A stretch of 10,503 nt of DNA from Hydrogenothermus sp. (GCA_003978675.1 QNYP01000063.1:1-10503), one strand, 5' to 3'. Counted from the stretch's first letter, positions 1-7,345 are shown. Translations and numbers: made by a program. The notes: generated by a model not told the origin, from the letters alone.

Positions 1-25
1 TATTTTTATATTCTAATAATAATTA

Positions 26-58
26 TATTAACAAAACGTTAACTAAATGTTAATTAAA
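26..58. promoter_or_regulatory. Candidate operator: three 11-base phased TTAAC-type repeats
   Basis: Three imperfect 11-base units follow each other directly: TATTAACAAAA (26-36), CGTTAACTAAA (37-47) and TGTTAATTAAA (48-58). The TTAA core therefore recurs every 11 bases, about one helical turn. The same bases also read as a dyad around the palindrome GTTAAC (38-43), with TTAAC at 28-32 and GTTAA at 49-53. The block lies directly upstream of the putative -35 element. Direct repeats with 11-base spacing are the usual target layout of OmpR/PhoB-type response regulators, and the cores resemble the TTAACA repeats bound by Bacillus PhoP. Which regulator binds, if any, cannot be told, and an AT-rich background makes such repeats easier to get by chance. 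Confidence 0.35.
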
Positions 59-61
59 TCA

Positions 62-88
62 TTGAAAACTTAAAAGGTAGTATAGAAT
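62..88 (+). promoter_or_regulatory. Putative sigma-70-type promoter of the left operon
   Basis: TTGAAA (62-67) matches five of six -35 consensus bases and TAGAAT (83-88) matches five of six -10 bases. The spacer is 15 bases, shorter than the preferred 16-18, so this is only a candidate. It would start transcription near position 95, about 27 bases before the TTG start of the first gene, and sits just downstream of the phased repeats. Confidence 0.35.
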
Positions 89-110
89 TTAATATGAAAA
101 CAAAGATTCT

Positions 111-114
111 AGGT
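111..114 (+). promoter_or_regulatory. Ribosome binding site supporting the TTG start of the first gene
   Basis: AGGT lies 7 bases before the TTG at 122. This supports the TTG, because the signal-peptide frame has no ATG near that point. The ATG at 94 is in another frame and stops at 163-165. Confidence 0.5.
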
Positions 115-121
115 AAAAAAA

Positions 122-1942
122 TTGAAAAAAAATATTTTTTGTATTCTTCTATTAATTCTTACTAACACAGTTTTTTCGTCTGAAATAAAATGGCTGAACT
201 TTGAAGAAGGCATAAAAAAAGCTAAAGCAGAAAATAAACTGATACTGATGGACATCTATGCAAAATGGTGCCACTGGTGTAATGTTATTGAAAACACTAC
301 TTACAGGGATAAAAGAGTAATTGAAGTAATAAATAAATATTATGTACCTATTAGAGTTGATGCTGAAGAAAGACCAGACATAAACAAAAAATACAATCAA
401 GGAGGGCTTCCTTCAACAGTAATTCTAGACCATGATGGTAATGTTTTATTTGGAGCTATTTATGTTCCTCCTGATGATATGGTTAAACTTTTAGAATTTT
501 ACGTCTCTTTAGATAAACAAAAACTCAAAGAAGAAGCAGAAAGGGTTAAACTCCTTGCGGAAAGTAGATTTAAAAGATTAAAAAAATCTTTAAGAGAAAA
601 ACAAATAAATAAAAATTATCTGGAAAAAACTTTTAAATATATAAAAATTAGATACGATTACAAATTTGGAGCATTAAAAGGAGCTCCTAAATTTCCCAAA
701 ACAAGTCTACCTTATTTTCTAATACTTTACTGGATATTTTTTGACGATGTAAATGCAAAAAAAATGGCAATAGATACCTTATATGCATATTCAAAACTAA
801 TAGATAATGTAGAAGGTGGATTATATAGATACAGTGTAAACGAATACTGGACAGAATTTCACTACGAGAAATTACTAAAAGACCAAGCACAACTTTCAGT
901 TTTATACTTTAATGGATATACACTTTTTAGGAAAAAAGATTTTAAGATTTTTGCAAATAAACTAATAAATTTTGCTAAAAATAAACTATATAATCCAAAA
1001 ATAGGATACTTTTATAACTCACAAGGAGCAGATATTGTTGATGATAAAGGAACACTTTTAATCACAGGAGAAGAATACTTCCCTAGAGATAAAGAAGGTA
1101 GACAGCTTTTAGAAAATGCTGTTGGTTATTCCCCTAAAATTGAGAAACGGATATATTTTGCAAACAACTTATTAATGGCAAAAGCTTTAGTTTATTCTTA
1201 TATTTTTAATGAAAATCAAAAAGATTTAAAAATCGCTAAAAAAATTATTGAAAATATTTTAAAAGATGGATTTTCTAAAAAAGGCGTAATCCATTCTAAA
1301 ATATTAGAAAAATATTATCTGAATACTCAAATTTACTTTTTAGACGCTGTTTTAACTTTATATGAGATAACAGGGGAACTAAAATATTTAAACCTTGCGG
1401 AAAAAATCTTTAGCATATTAAACAAATATTACTATTCTAAAAATTTGAATATATTTGTAGATTTAACAGATACAGGAATAAACATAAAAAATATCTCATT
1501 TATAGATGACATTTTTGCTTTAAATGCAAAACTTGTAAAGCTATTTTACAAGCTTGCAATAATGACTGGAAATGAACAATACTATGAAACTGCTTTTAAA
1601 CTAGCGAAAAAGCTTCCTGCAAAAGCAAATATTGACACTGGAATTGCTTATTTTGTTATCATTTATAAGCCTGTTTTAACCAGAACAATTGGATTTGAAA
1701 ATGATAGAAAAATATTTGTAAAAACTTCTTTTAAAGTTTTTCCATTTTTTGCATTTTCTCAATTTATAGATAAAAATAATAAGGAGTTTTTAAATAAGAT
1801 TGGATATATTTTTGAAGAAAAAACGAAAGCTTATATATGTAATATTGAAATGTGCTTTTTAAGTATCGGGAAAGAGGATTTGAATAGCTTAAGAAATAAA
1901 ATTTTTGAAATTTATAAAAAACTATATAAAATGGAGAATTAA
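122..1942 (+). CDS. Secreted thioredoxin-domain protein of the YyaL/DUF255 (SPATA20-like) family
   Basis: This 606-residue protein starts at a TTG codon. Residues 1-20 form a typical signal peptide (two Lys, a hydrophobic core, then VFSS), so it is probably periplasmic. Residues about 24-130 are a thioredoxin fold with the redox motif CHWC at 50-53, the family motif VDAEERPDI near 79-87 and a cis-proline in LPST (96-99). After a charged linker, the family signatures GAPKFP (187-192) and a GGLYRYS...FHYEKLLKD block (232-254) mark the alpha/alpha-barrel-like C-terminal part seen in YyaL and SPATA20. Known relatives are usually about 650-700 residues and lack an obvious export signal, so this one is somewhat short and unusual in being secreted. 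The biochemical role of the family is not established; a thiol-disulfide role is inferred from CHWC. The stop codon abuts the smpB start, which suggests cotranscription. Confidence 0.85.
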   Translation: MKKNIFCILLLILTNTVFSSEIKWLNFEEGIKKAKAENKLILMDIYAKWCHWCNVIENTTYRDKRVIEVINKYYVPIRVDAEERPDINKKYNQGGLPSTVILDHDGNVLFGAIYVPPDDMVKLLEFYVSLDKQKLKEEAERVKLLAESRFKRLKKSLREKQINKNYLEKTFKYIKIRYDYKFGALKGAPKFPKTSLPYFLILYWIFFDDVNAKKMAIDTLYAYSKLIDNVEGGLYRYSVNEYWTEFHYEKLLKDQAQLSVLYFNGYTLFRKKDFKIFANKLINFAKNKLYNPKIGYFYNSQGADIVDDKGTLLITGEEYFPRDKEGRQLLENAVGYSPKIEKRIYFANNLLMAKALVYSYIFNENQKDLKIAKKIIENILKDGFSKKGVIHSKILEKYYLNTQIYFLDAVLTLYEITGELKYLNLAEKIFSILNKYYYSKNLNIFVDLTDTGINIKNISFIDDIFALNAKLVKLFYKLAIMTGNEQYYETAFKLAKKLPAKANIDTGIAYFVIIYKPVLTRTIGFENDRKIFVKTSFKVFPFFAFSQFIDKNNKEFLNKIGYIFEEKTKAYICNIEMCFLSIGKEDLNSLRNKIFEIYKKLYKMEN

Positions 1943-2401
1943 ATGGGAGAAAAAGTAGTAGCCACTAACAAACAGGTTTATCATAACTACCAAATTTTAG
2001 AAAAATATGAAGCTGGAATGGTTTTAAAAGGAACAGAGGTAAAGTCTTTAAGAGAAGGAAATGTAAATATGAGAGATGCTTATGTTCGTATAGATGATGG
2101 AGAAGCTTATATAGTTGGATTATATATAGGTCCTTACAAACCAGCAGGAAGACTTCAACATGATCCAACAAGAAAAAGAAAATTGCTTTTACACAAAAGA
2201 GAAATCTTAAAACTAATGGGAAGAATACAGGAAAAAGGTTTAACATTAGTTCCAACTAGAATATACTTTAAAAATGGAAAAGCAAAAGTTGAGATTGCTT
2301 TAGCAAAAGGTAAGGCAAAATATGAAAAAAGAGAAGCTTTGAGAGAAAAAGATATTAAAAGAGAACTGGCTAAAAAGTATAAAGGTAGAATTAAACTTTA
2401 G
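1943..2401 (+). CDS. smpB: SsrA (tmRNA)-binding protein SmpB
   Basis: SmpB binds tmRNA and guides it to the empty A site of stalled ribosomes, so that the nascent protein is tagged and the ribosome freed (trans-translation, cytoplasm). The 152-residue length is normal. The N-terminal OB-like core shows LKGTEVKSLREG at residues 28-39 and HDPTRKRKLLLHKREI at 73-88, both diagnostic. The basic tail after about residue 128 (many Lys, Arg and Glu) is the part that becomes helical in the mRNA channel. The ATG directly follows the TAA of the preceding gene and has GGAG 6 bases upstream, inside that gene's end, so coupled translation is likely. The partner tmRNA gene (ssrA) is not in this window. Confidence 0.97.
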   Translation: MGEKVVATNKQVYHNYQILEKYEAGMVLKGTEVKSLREGNVNMRDAYVRIDDGEAYIVGLYIGPYKPAGRLQHDPTRKRKLLLHKREILKLMGRIQEKGLTLVPTRIYFKNGKAKVEIALAKGKAKYEKREALREKDIKRELAKKYKGRIKL

Positions 2402-2406
2402 GAGGT
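2400..2406 (+). promoter_or_regulatory. Strong Shine-Dalgarno overlapping the smpB stop
   Basis: AGGAGGT begins inside the TAG stop of smpB (2399-2401) and lies 7 bases before the ATG at 2414. It is the strongest ribosome binding site in the window and suggests the small protein that follows is made at a good level. Confidence 0.7.
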
Positions 2407-2413
2407 AATAGCA

Positions 2414-2659
2414 ATGAACATAAAAGAAATAAAAGAACTGGCAAAAAAATTTACTCCTCAGCAGCTTGAAAACTGTATTACACAAGCCATTCAAAATGAA
2501 GGCAAAAATAAATGTTATACAAATGATGATATTTTGGAAGTGGTTAATACTTTAGCAAAAGCACAAACAGTTAGAGAACTAATGGAACAAGGATATTCTG
2601 AAATAGAAGCAATTAGAGAACTTGCTAGAAGAATAAGAAAAGTTCAGGGGGCAGAGTAA
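2414..2659 (+). CDS. Conserved-looking small protein of unknown function, 81 residues
   Basis: I do not recognise a named family. The protein is soluble, charged and probably all helical. It has TPQQLENC at residues 14-21, a second Cys at 34, and an amphipathic C-terminal half (VRELMEQGYSEIEAIRELAR) with an Arg-rich end. There is no signal peptide and no membrane segment. The Cys pair (21 and 34) could bind metal or form a disulfide, but two Cys alone prove little. That it is a real gene is supported by a near-perfect ribosome binding site, a 12-base gap from smpB, codon use like its neighbours, and a stop that abuts the purT ATG. A nucleic-acid or translation role would fit the neighbours but is only a guess from position. 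Confidence 0.8.
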   Translation: MNIKEIKELAKKFTPQQLENCITQAIQNEGKNKCYTNDDILEVVNTLAKAQTVRELMEQGYSEIEAIRELARRIRKVQGAE

Positions 2660-3850
2660 ATGAAAATAGGAACATCTTTAGCTCATAATGCAACTAAAAT
2701 TTTACTCCTCGGTAGTGGAGAACTTGGAAAAGAATTTACTATAGAAGCATTGAGACTTGGAATAGAAGTAATAGCCGTGGATAGCTATGAAAATGCACCT
2801 GCTCAACAAGTAGCACAAAGAAGTTATGTAATAGATATGAAAAATGGTCAGCAAATAAAAAATATAGTTTACAGAGAAAAACCAGACTTTATAGTTCCAG
2901 AAATTGAAGCTATAGATACAGATGCTCTGGTAGAGCTAGAAAAGGAAGGGTTTAATGTTGTGCCGTGTGCTATGGCTACAAAATACACAATGAATAGAAT
3001 AGGAATAAGAAGACTTGCAGCAGAAGAGGTTGGTCTTCCAACATCAAAATATAGATTCGCATCAAATATAGAAGATTATAAAAAGGCTGTTAAAGAAATA
3101 GGGCTTCCAGTTGTTGTTAAACCTGTAATGAGCTCTTCAGGTAAAGGTCAAAGTATTGTAAAAACAGAAGGAGAAATAGAAAAAGCTTGGTATTATGCTC
3201 AGGAAAATGCAAGAGGAAAAGGTGGGGAAGTAATAATAGAAGAATTCATAGATTTTGATTATGAAATAACCCTTTTAACAGTTAGAACTAAAAATCAAGG
3301 AACATTATTTTGCCCACCAATAGGACATATACAGGTAGATGGAGATTATTGGGAAAGCTGGCAACCTCACCCAATGAGTGAAACTGCTTTAAATAAAGCA
3401 AAAGAAATTGCCAAGAAAATAACAGATGCTTTAGGAGGATATGGAATATTTGGCTGCGAATTATTCGTAAAAGGTGATATGGTATGGTTTAATGAAATAT
3501 CCCCAAGACCACATGATACAGGAATGGTAACAATGATTTCCCAAAATATGTCAGAGTTTGAGATACATTTGAGGGCAATTTTAGGATTACCAATAGATAT
3601 AAAAATGGTAGCCCCAGCAGGAGCATCTTACTGTTTTCATGCCAAAGATTGGTCTGTTGCCCCAAGTTATGAAGGTATAGTAGAGGCTTTATCAATACCA
3701 GATACAAAAGTTAGAATTTTTGGAAAACCAACAACAAGGCCAAAAAGAAGGATGGGGGTTGCTTTAGCAACAGGAGAGACTGTAGAAGAAGCTAGAGAAA
3801 AAGCTAAAAAAGTAGCTAAAACAGTAAAAGTAGTAGAAAACAAGCTGTAA
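2660..3850 (+). CDS. purT: Formate-dependent phosphoribosylglycinamide formyltransferase (GAR transformylase 2)
   Basis: PurT makes formyl-GAR from GAR, formate and ATP in the third step of purine synthesis, without needing the 10-formyl-tetrahydrofolate used by PurN. The 396-residue length matches the E. coli enzyme (392). The N-terminal pre-ATP-grasp domain shows GSGELGKE at residues 18-25, followed by VPEIEAI for substrate binding. The ATP-grasp domain has VKPVMSSSGKGQ near 153-164, and the metal/substrate end is marked by NEISPRPHDTGMVT. The C-terminal part ends with the family motif FGKP...RRMGVALATG. Colinearity with E. coli PurT from end to end makes the call firm. AGGGGG lies 8 bases before the ATG, inside the upstream gene, and the ATG directly follows the TAA of that gene. 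Use of formate as a C1 donor suits an organism that handles C1 units at high temperature (inference). Confidence 0.97.
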   Translation: MKIGTSLAHNATKILLLGSGELGKEFTIEALRLGIEVIAVDSYENAPAQQVAQRSYVIDMKNGQQIKNIVYREKPDFIVPEIEAIDTDALVELEKEGFNVVPCAMATKYTMNRIGIRRLAAEEVGLPTSKYRFASNIEDYKKAVKEIGLPVVVKPVMSSSGKGQSIVKTEGEIEKAWYYAQENARGKGGEVIIEEFIDFDYEITLLTVRTKNQGTLFCPPIGHIQVDGDYWESWQPHPMSETALNKAKEIAKKITDALGGYGIFGCELFVKGDMVWFNEISPRPHDTGMVTMISQNMSEFEIHLRAILGLPIDIKMVAPAGASYCFHAKDWSVAPSYEGIVEALSIPDTKVRIFGKPTTRPKRRMGVALATGETVEEAREKAKKVAKTVKVVENKL

Positions 3851-3851
3851 A

Positions 3852-3950
3852 ATGGATATTTTAGATATTACCCTTTATAGCTTACTTTTTGTTGTTCTTT
3901 TTATATTTTTCTTTTTTGGATATAGGGCTTATAAAAAAGAAAGAGGTTAA
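3852..3950 (+). CDS. Very small predicted single-span membrane protein, 32 residues
   Basis: ATG at 3852 opens a 32-codon frame that ends with TAA at 3948-3950 and fills the whole gap between purT and the methyltransferase gene. It has an acidic N-terminus (MDILDI), one hydrophobic stretch of about 16-18 residues (LYSLLFVVLFIFFFFG, about 8-23) and a basic tail (YRAYKKERG). This predicts one membrane helix with the C-terminus in the cytoplasm. There is no clear ribosome binding site, but the ATG is one base after the purT TAA, so coupled re-initiation is plausible. The general plan resembles small membrane subunits such as CcoQ, but no oxidase genes are nearby and similarity of such short hydrophobic peptides is weak evidence. 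It is in the same frame as the downstream gene. It could also be a chance ORF in a short spacer. Confidence 0.5.
   Translation: MDILDITLYSLLFVVLFIFFFFGYRAYKKERG
3942..3946 (+). promoter_or_regulatory. Ribosome binding site supporting the TTG start of the methyltransferase gene
   Basis: AGAGG lies 7 bases before the TTG at 3954 and inside the end of the small membrane ORF. No in-frame ATG exists between the TAA at 3948 and the conserved N-terminal part of the enzyme, so TTG is the best start. Confidence 0.55.
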
Positions 3951-3953
3951 AAC

Positions 3954-4718
3954 TTGATAAAGGAAGGAGACACAGTTCATTTAAGAAGTAAAAAAAATTC
4001 ATTTTTTGTAAAAGTGGAAAAAGGAAAGATTTTTGGAACACACAAAGGAAATATAAATTTAGAAGAACTTATAGGGAAAGAATACGGCAGTATAATAAAA
4101 ACCCACAAAGGAGAAGAATTTTTAGTTTTAAAACCTTCTCTTTTTGAAATAATAATGTTTGGAATAAAACGACAAACTCAAATAATTTACCCTAAAGATT
4201 CCGCTTATATAACCATAAAACTAGGGTTAACTGACGGAATGAAGGTTTTAGAAAGTGGAGTTGGAAGTGGAGCATTAAGTATTGTAATGGCAAATGCAGT
4301 AAAGCCAAATGGAAAAATTTATGGTTTTGAAAAAGAGGAAAAATATATTCCAAAAGTTTATGAAAATATATCTTTAGCAGGACTAGAAAAATATGTGGAA
4401 ATAAAACATCAATCTTTAGAAGAAAAACTTCCAGAAAATTTCTTTGATGCAGGATTTATTGATGTAAGAGAACCTTGGCTATATATAGAAAATATAAAAA
4501 ACTCCTTAAAATCTGGGGCAAATTTAGGATTTTTAGTTCCAACTACAAATCAGGTTTCATTACTTCTTGATGAATTGAAAAATCACAACTTTTTACAACT
4601 GGAAGTAGTAGAGCTATTAGAAAGACATTATAAACCTGTTCCAGATAGACTGCGACCAGAAGACAGAATGGTAGCTCACACAGGCTACCTAATATTTGCA
4701 AAAAAAGGAATTAGCTAA
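3954..4718 (+). CDS. trmI: tRNA (adenine-N1)-methyltransferase, TrmI family (position 58, possibly also 57)
   Basis: TrmI uses S-adenosylmethionine to methylate N1 of adenine 58 in the T-loop of tRNA, which stabilises tRNA in thermophiles; the archaeal members also modify A57. The 254-residue protein has the expected small N-terminal beta domain (about 1-65) and the motif KRQTQIIYPKD at 72-82. The Rossmann SAM site VLESGVGSGALS is at 98-109, with an acidic SAM-ribose segment following (GFEKEE, 124-129). The catalytic-loop motif DVREPW is at 170-175, VPTTNQ at 195-200 and the C-terminal signature RPEDRMVAHTGYLIFA at 234-249. The family normally acts as a homotetramer in the cytoplasm. The TTG start is backed by AGAGG 7 bases upstream. 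Its stop overlaps the convergent mutS stop by 4 bases. The exact base specificity (A58 alone or A57/A58) cannot be read from the sequence. Confidence 0.93.
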   Translation: MIKEGDTVHLRSKKNSFFVKVEKGKIFGTHKGNINLEELIGKEYGSIIKTHKGEEFLVLKPSLFEIIMFGIKRQTQIIYPKDSAYITIKLGLTDGMKVLESGVGSGALSIVMANAVKPNGKIYGFEKEEKYIPKVYENISLAGLEKYVEIKHQSLEEKLPENFFDAGFIDVREPWLYIENIKNSLKSGANLGFLVPTTNQVSLLLDELKNHNFLQLEVVELLERHYKPVPDRLRPEDRMVAHTGYLIFAKKGIS

Positions 4719-7345
4719 GAAAGTTTGTATGTTTTGTTTTTTAGTTCATTTAATATATTCAAAGCCTGCAGTGGAGTTAAGTTTGCAATATCTAAATTTT
4801 TAATCTCTTCTATAATTTCCTTATATTTTGAATTTTCCTCTATTTCTTCAATTTGCCTAAATAATGGAAGTTTTTCCAGAGGCTCAGTTTCTTCTAATTG
4901 TTTTTGATAGCTTATATCCACTGGTTGCCTTAAGATTTTTATATCCTCTTTTTCAAATACATCTGATAAATCGTGGGAGTTTTCAAATTTTTCTAAAATC
5001 TCGTAAGCCCTGTTTATTATTTCCTTATTAATTCCTGCAAGTTTTGCAACATGAATTCCATAGGATTTATTTGTAAATCCTTCCATTACTTTATAGGTAA
5101 ATCTTATATCTTCTCCCTCTTCAATTATATGCATATGATAGTTTTTAACTTGATGAAGTTCTTGCTGTAACTCTGTTAATTCGTGGTAATGGGTAGCAAA
5201 TAAAGTTTTAGCTCCTATGTTTTTTACGATATATTCAGATATAGCCCAAGCTAAAGATAATCCATCGTAAGTACTTGTTCCTCTACCCACTTCATCTAAG
5301 ACTATTAAACTTTTTTCAGTTGCATTATTTAAAATATTCGAAACTTCTAGCATTTCTACCATAAACGTAGACAAGCCTTTAGCCAGTGCATCCCCAGAGC
5401 CTATTCTTGTAAATACTGCATCAACTACGCCTATTTTCGCTTTTTTTGCAGGAATAAATGAGCCTATATGGGAAAGTATTGTAAGTATTGCAGATTGTCT
5501 TATAAAGGTGCTTTTACCTGCCATATTTGGACCAGTAATAATATGGAAAAATCCGTTTTTATCCATATATAAGCTATTTGGAACAAAATCTTTATTATAG
5601 TGGGCTATTACTGGGTGAATTCCTTCTTCTATGTAAAGAGAAAAATCTTCCGTAATTTCTGGTTTTATCCAGCCCTCTTCTACTGCTAGTTGTGCCAGCG
5701 AAATCAATGCATCAATTTCTCCAATTGCCTGTGAAGTTTTTGCTATAGTTTCTGATAAAAATTCCACCTCTTCTCTTATTTTCATAAAGATTTCATATTC
5801 TAGTGCTTTTATTTTTTCATCTGCAGATAGTATTTTTTGCTCTAATTGTTGAAGTTCATCTGTTGTAAATCTTTCTGCATTTGAAAGGGTTTGTCTCCTT
5901 CTGTAATGAGGTGGAACTAAATGAAGATTTGGTTTTGTTATTTCTATGTAGTATCCCATTACTTTGTTAAATCCAACTTTTAAGCTTGCTATGCCCGTTT
6001 TTTCTTTTTCTCTTTCTTGAAATTCTTTTATCAGCTGATTTCCTTTTTCTTTTATTTCTTTTAGCTCATCTAGATATGGATCAACGCCCTTTTTTATTAA
6101 CCCCCCTTCTTTCAAGTGTATAGGAGGATTATCTTCCAGAGAGCTTTCTAACTTTTCTACTAGATACTCAAAATCTCCAATTTCATTAAATAAGGATTTT
6201 AAATATGGCGATTTTACTTTTTTTGAAAAATCTTTTAGCTTTAATGCATTTTTTAACGAATTTCGTAGGGCTACCATATCTCGTGGAGTTAATGTATTTG
6301 AAGAAATTTTAGAAACTAGTCTTTCTATATCAAATATATCTTTTAAAATACCCTTTACTTCTTCTCTTAATTGGTTATCAAGTAATTCTTCAACTGCATT
6401 TTGTCTTTTTATTATTTCTTTTTTACTTTTTAATGGATGAAGTAAGAAAAATCTTAATTTTCTCCTTCCCATTCCTGTTAATGTTTTGTTTATAACAGAA
6501 AATAAAGAAGGATTTCCTTCGTTTGAGTAAACAAGTTCCAAATGTTTTTGAGCTGAGTAGTCTATCCTCATATATATGTCTTCTCTGTGGGGTTTGGGTT
6601 TTTTTATAAATGGTAAAAAGTTTTTTTGTGTAGTTTTTGCATAGTTATAAACTGCTGATAATGGATTTATTACACTTTCTTCTCCTTTATCAAATCCAAA
6701 AGAATAAATATCCACCGCTAAAAAATCTTCTAAAAGTTGTTTTTGGTAATATTCAAAAAACTCATCTGGAAGTTGACTAAAGAAAATATTTCTAAATTGT
6801 TCCTTTATGAACTGAGTATCAAAATCTTTTCTAATCAATATTTCTTTTGGTTGAAATTTACCAATAAATGAAATTAAATCATCTTTGTTTAAGATAGTTC
6901 CAATAAACTCTCCAGTGGATAAATCTAGATAAGCTATTGCATATTTATTTTTTCCTGCTTTATCTATTGCAAGAAGCCCGGTTTTAATTTTTTCATTTTC
7001 AAAAAATGTTCCTGGGGTTAATACCCTTATTACATCTCTCTTTACAATTCCCTTTGAAGCTTTAGCATCTTCTAGCTGTTCACAAATTGCCACTTTGTAG
7101 CCTTTCATTACAAGCCTTGATATATAACTATCCGCAGAATGGTAAGGAATACCACACATTGGAATGTATTTATCTTTGCCAACTTTCTTTTTCGTTAAAA
7201 CTATATTTAACTCTCTTGCCCCAATCTCTGCATCTTCATAAAAAAGCTCATAAAAATCTCCCAGCCTATATAATAAAAGTTCATTTGGATATTTTGCTTT
7301 TATCTTATTGTATTGGGCTAGCATTGGAGTTTCTTTTTCTACCAT
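4715..7345 (-). CDS. mutS: DNA mismatch repair protein MutS (MutS1)
   Basis: MutS recognises mismatches and small loops in DNA, then switches to an ATP-bound sliding clamp that recruits MutL. The 876-residue length is close to E. coli (853). Domain I carries the mismatch-reading Phe-x-Glu (F31-Y32-E33) in GDFYELFY, which defines the MutS1 group. The connector, lever and clamp domains follow, including the conserved GYYIEITKPNLHLVPPHY segment. The ATPase has Walker A GPNMAGKST at 605-613, an STFMVEM signature at 659-665 and Walker B LIVLDE at 680-685 followed by VGRGTSTYDG. The C-terminal region has KLPLF (825-829), a likely sliding-clamp contact, and a terminal LTPLQALNIL segment like the E. 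coli tetramerisation domain. All key residues are intact. The ATG has AGGT only 4 bases upstream, but the start fits the family N-terminus. It lies 52 bases after the TamB-like gene and is probably cotranscribed with it. Confidence 0.98.
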   Translation of the reverse strand: MVEKETPMLAQYNKIKAKYPNELLLYRLGDFYELFYEDAEIGARELNIVLTKKKVGKDKYIPMCGIPYHSADSYISRLVMKGYKVAICEQLEDAKASKGIVKRDVIRVLTPGTFFENEKIKTGLLAIDKAGKNKYAIAYLDLSTGEFIGTILNKDDLISFIGKFQPKEILIRKDFDTQFIKEQFRNIFFSQLPDEFFEYYQKQLLEDFLAVDIYSFGFDKGEESVINPLSAVYNYAKTTQKNFLPFIKKPKPHREDIYMRIDYSAQKHLELVYSNEGNPSLFSVINKTLTGMGRRKLRFFLLHPLKSKKEIIKRQNAVEELLDNQLREEVKGILKDIFDIERLVSKISSNTLTPRDMVALRNSLKNALKLKDFSKKVKSPYLKSLFNEIGDFEYLVEKLESSLEDNPPIHLKEGGLIKKGVDPYLDELKEIKEKGNQLIKEFQEREKEKTGIASLKVGFNKVMGYYIEITKPNLHLVPPHYRRRQTLSNAERFTTDELQQLEQKILSADEKIKALEYEIFMKIREEVEFLSETIAKTSQAIGEIDALISLAQLAVEEGWIKPEITEDFSLYIEEGIHPVIAHYNKDFVPNSLYMDKNGFFHIITGPNMAGKSTFIRQSAILTILSHIGSFIPAKKAKIGVVDAVFTRIGSGDALAKGLSTFMVEMLEVSNILNNATEKSLIVLDEVGRGTSTYDGLSLAWAISEYIVKNIGAKTLFATHYHELTELQQELHQVKNYHMHIIEEGEDIRFTYKVMEGFTNKSYGIHVAKLAGINKEIINRAYEILEKFENSHDLSDVFEKEDIKILRQPVDISYQKQLEETEPLEKLPLFRQIEEIEENSKYKEIIEEIKNLDIANLTPLQALNILNELKNKTYKLS

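Noticed and set aside
94..165. Short ATG-started ORF as a leader peptide
   Set aside because: Its closest Shine-Dalgarno-like bases are about 13 bases away, the putative promoter would start transcription after its ATG, and its composition is just A-rich codons. Kept only as a slippage question.
3852..3950. Calling the small membrane ORF CcoQ or CcmD
   Set aside because: The general layout is similar, but there are no cytochrome oxidase or cytochrome c maturation genes nearby and no diagnostic residues in so short a peptide.
4670..4689. Inverted repeat GGTAGC-N8-GCTACC as an intrinsic terminator
   Set aside because: It encodes the conserved MVAHTGYL part of TrmI, has no T tract after it on either strand, and precedes the trmI stop.
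4725..4745. T-rich stretch after the trmI stop as a terminator U-tract
   Set aside because: There is no stem-loop just before it (only the loopless palindrome TTAGCTAA), and the bases encode the Lys/Asn-rich end of MutS.
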